6,490 nucleotides of DNA from Bifidobacteriaceae bacterium (GTDB lineage Bacteria; Actinomycetota; Actinomycetes; Actinomycetales; WQXJ01), in contig JAITKC010000349.1 in the NCBI GenBank assembly GCA_031278665.1, forward strand, positions 1-6,490, given 5' to 3'. A program made the translations under genes and the position numbers. The notes beneath the pieces are model-generated. The model was not told the DNA's origin and searched no databases. It saw only the letters and a list, made by a program, of their open reading frames with translations. Position 1 is the first letter of the stretch, and the number at the start of each line of letters is the position of its first letter. Shown in pieces: positions 4,141 through 6,490 of this stretch.

Positions 4141-6490
4141 ATGTATTTCACCCAGCCCTTGGCGGCTGCAGATCAACACGGCGGGGAAGCCAACCTGAAG
4201 CTGCCGGACCTTGGGACGGTCCAATTGGGCGGCGGGCTGGCCGGGACGACGGTCTTGCTAATAGCCCTCGCCGTGTGCCTGCTCGGGCTCGCCTTCGGCG
4301 CCTGGACCTACCTGAAGCTGAAGTCCCTGCCAGTCCACCCGTCGATGCGACGGGTGTCGGAGCTGATCTTCGCCACCTGCAAGGCCTACCTGCTCAAACA
4401 AGGGCAATTTCTGCTCATCCTGTGGGCCTTCATCGCCGCCGTAATCGTTGTCTACTACAAGTTCGCGGTCGGCCTTAGCTGGGGCCGGCTGGCCGTCATA
4501 ATCGCCTTTTCGCTGATCGGAATGGCTGGGTCGTTCGCCGTCGCATGGTTCGGCATCCGCGTCAACACCTTCGCCAACTCCCGCACCGCCCACGCCTCGC
4601 TGCGCGGCCAACCCTGGCCGGTTCACGCCATCCCGATGCGCTCCGGCATGTCGATCGGGATGGTCTTGATCTCTTTGGAACTGCTGTTGATGCTGATCAT
4701 CCTGCTGTTTCTGCCGGGCGACATAGCCGGCTCGTGTTTCATCGGCTTCGCCATCGGCGAATCCCTGGGGGCTTCGGCGCTGCGCATCGCCGGCGGCATT
4801 TTCACCAAAATCGCCGACATCGGCTCCGACCTGATGAAGATCGTCTTCAAAATCGACGAGGACGACCCGCGCAACCCGGGCACAATCGCCGACTGCACCG
4901 GCGACAACGCCGGCGACTCGGTGGGGCCTTCGGCCGACGGATTCGAGACCTACGGCGTCACCGGGGTCGCCTTGGTCACGTTCATCCTTTTGGGGGTGCC
5001 CGATGCCGACGTCCAAGCCACGCTCTTAGTTTGGATTTTCACGGTTCGGGCCGTCATGCTGATCGCCTCGGTGCTGAGCTATTTCGTCAACGAGTTTGTT
5101 TGCCGCCGGGCGCTGGCCGGGAAAGTGGACTTCGACTTCGAAATCCCGCTGACCTCGCTGGTCTGGGTGACCTCGTTGGTGTCAATTGCGCTGACCTTCC
5201 TGACCACGGCCTTCATGCTGCATGGCCTGGAGGGCGGGCTGTGGTGGAAGCTCTCGATCATCATCTCGTTCGGCACCCTGGCGGGCGCGTTGATCCCAGA
5301 ATTGGTCAAAGTCTTCACGTCGACCAAGGCTCGCCACACCCGCGAAGTGGTGACCTCGTCGCGCGAGGGCGGGCCGTCGCTGAACATTTTGTCCGGGCTG
5401 ATCGCCGGCGATTTCTCGGCTTACTGGCTGGGCGTCGCCATCGTCGGCCTGATGGGAGGGGCCTACCTGATCTCGACCCAAGGGCTGTCGGAGGCGTTGC
5501 TGGGGCTCGCCGCCGACGCCTCGGTGCTGGCCGCCGCCGCGCCGGCGGTCTTCGCGTTCGGGTTGGTGGCCTTCGGTTTCTTGGGCATGGGCCCGGTCAC
5601 AATCGCGGTCGACTCTTATGGGCCGGTCACCGACAACGCCCAGTCGGTTTTCGAGCTGTCGCAGATCGAGAAAGTCGAAGGCGTGTCTGAGGACCTCGGC
5701 TACACGCCGCAGTGGCGGGCCGCCAAGCTGATGCTGGAGGAGAACGACGGCGCCGGGAACACTTTCAAGGCGACCGCCAAACCGGTGCTGATCGGCACCG
5801 CCGTGGTCGGCGCCACGACCATGATCTTCTCGATCATCATGGCCCTGACCGATTCGCTGTCCACCGGGGTGGAGAATCTGTCGCTGGTCCACCCGCCGTT
5901 CCTGCTCGGGCTGATTCTGGGCGGGGCTGTGATCTACTGGTTCACCGGCGCGTCCTCCCAGGCCGTGACGACCGGAGCCTATCGGGCGGTCGAATACATC
6001 AAAGGCCACATCAACTTGCGCTCGGCCAGCGCCGCGTCGGCCGAGGACTCCAGGCGGGTGGTCGAGATTTGCACGCAATACGCCCAGCAAGGCATGTTGA
6101 CTATCTTTTTGGCGATCTTCTTCGCCACTTTGTCTTTCGCCTTTGTCGAGCCGTATCTGTTCATCGGCTATTTGATCTCGATCGCCTTGTTCGGGTTGTA
6201 CCAGGCCATCTTCATGGCCAACGCCGGCGGGGCGTGGGACAACGCCAAGAAGATCGTCGAGGTCGACCTGCACCAGAAAGGCACCGCCTTACATGACGCG
6301 ACGGTGATCGGCGACACCGTGGGCGACCCGTTCAAGGACACCTCATCGGTGGCGTTGAACCCGGTGATCAAATTCACCACCCTGTTCGGGTTGCTGGCGG
6401 TCGAACTGGCGACAATGCTGAACGGACGCGGTCTGGGCGTCTTGGTCCACCTCTTGGCGGCGGTGTTGTTCCTGGTCAGCGCCGTGTTCG
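4141..6490 (+). CDS. hppA: Membrane-bound proton-translocating pyrophosphatase, divergent K+-independent type (3' end outside the window)
   Basis: This integral membrane enzyme hydrolyses pyrophosphate to phosphate and uses the energy to pump ions, most likely H+, across the cytoplasmic membrane. The frame is open from ATG 4141 (good Shine-Dalgarno) to the window edge, 783 codons with no stop, so only the last part is missing. Many hydrophobic helices alternate with conserved polar loops. Active-site residues match the family by spacing: R215, K223, D226 and D230; E240 in EDDPRNP; D251, D255 and D259 in ADCTGDNAGD; D266 and E269; D498 in YGPVTDNA; N540 in GNTFKA; D700, K703 and K704 in WDNAKK; D725, D729, K732 and D733 in IGDTVGDPFKDT; K744. 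K543 occupies the position where lysine marks K+-independent enzymes. Motif variants such as CTGDNAGDSVGPSADGFETYG differ from canonical bacterial HppA and resemble the divergent Na+-regulated H+-PPase group described from Chlorobium and Cellulomonas. Subgroup and ion specificity are inferred. Confidence 0.96.
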   Translation, partial: MYFTQPLAAADQHGGEANLKLPDLGTVQLGGGLAGTTVLLIALAVCLLGLAFGAWTYLKLKSLPVHPSMRRVSELIFATCKAYLLKQGQFLLILWAFIAAVIVVYYKFAVGLSWGRLAVIIAFSLIGMAGSFAVAWFGIRVNTFANSRTAHASLRGQPWPVHAIPMRSGMSIGMVLISLELLLMLIILLFLPGDIAGSCFIGFAIGESLGASALRIAGGIFTKIADIGSDLMKIVFKIDEDDPRNPGTIADCTGDNAGDSVGPSADGFETYGVTGVALVTFILLGVPDADVQATLLVWIFTVRAVMLIASVLSYFVNEFVCRRALAGKVDFDFEIPLTSLVWVTSLVSIALTFLTTAFMLHGLEGGLWWKLSIIISFGTLAGALIPELVKVFTSTKARHTREVVTSSREGGPSLNILSGLIAGDFSAYWLGVAIVGLMGGAYLISTQGLSEALLGLAADASVLAAAAPAVFAFGLVAFGFLGMGPVTIAVDSYGPVTDNAQSVFELSQIEKVEGVSEDLGYTPQWRAAKLMLEENDGAGNTFKATAKPVLIGTAVVGATTMIFSIIMALTDSLSTGVENLSLVHPPFLLGLILGGAVIYWFTGASSQAVTTGAYRAVEYIKGHINLRSASAASAEDSRRVVEICTQYAQQGMLTIFLAIFFATLSFAFVEPYLFIGYLISIALFGLYQAIFMANAGGAWDNAKKIVEVDLHQKGTALHDATVIGDTVGDPFKDTSSVALNPVIKFTTLFGLLAVELATMLNGRGLGVLVHLLAAVLFLVSAVF

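Noticed and set aside
4545..5690. Plus-strand open frame of 381 codons overlapping hppA
   Set aside because: It is in a different frame from the conserved pyrophosphatase reading frame and gives an Arg/His/Gly-rich product typical of frame shadows.
5182..6273. Minus-strand open frame of 363 codons, and others at 4258-5016
   Set aside because: They are antisense to hppA, whose motifs and spacing are unambiguous. Their products are rich in Asp, Gln, Gly and Arg with no recognisable motif.
1..6490. A new multi-gene defence or mobile system linking the HNH nuclease and the RecQ helicase
   Set aside because: The two genes converge rather than share an operon, the HNH protein is a common stand-alone DUF222 member, and the RecQ has housekeeping architecture. 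No toxin, integrase, transposase or immunity partner is present.

Overview
The window looks like chromosomal DNA from a high-GC Gram-positive bacterium (Actinomycetota). The evidence is very high GC with GC-rich third codon positions, a DUF222/13E12-type HNH endonuclease (a family concentrated in actinobacteria), a RecQ with a long low-complexity C-terminal tail, and a divergent membrane pyrophosphatase of a kind known from Cellulomonas among others. The genus cannot be fixed from this sequence.

Layout: (1) 3-1286, plus strand, a DUF222 + HNH endonuclease-like protein whose 5' end may lie outside the window. (2) 1287-1503, a 217-base convergent gap with two GC-rich hairpins that could end transcription from each side. 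(3) 1504-3747, minus strand, a complete RecQ DNA helicase (GTG start, TAA stop) with a helicase core, zinc site, winged-helix (RQC) region, glycine-rich linker, HRDC domain and a proline-rich tail built from a 60-bp tandem repeat. (4) 3748-4140, a 393-base divergent intergenic region with short GC-rich tandem repeats, inverted repeats, a possible leaderless recQ promoter and the hppA ribosome binding site. (5) 4141-6490, plus strand, the first 783 codons of a membrane-bound proton-translocating pyrophosphatase (hppA). It stays open to the right edge, so its stop codon is not in the window.

The three genes do not form an operon: the HNH gene and recQ converge, and recQ and hppA diverge. RecQ acts in DNA recombination and repair, the HNH protein is a probable DNA-cutting enzyme, and HppA couples pyrophosphate hydrolysis to ion transport in the membrane. 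I see no functional link among them beyond position.

I found no previously undescribed multi-gene system, CRISPR array, tRNA, rRNA or insertion sequence. The most unusual points are the divergent K+-independent-type pyrophosphatase, the in-frame repeat expansions in RecQ, an abrupt AT-rich patch over the HNH catalytic motif, and repeat clusters between recQ and hppA.
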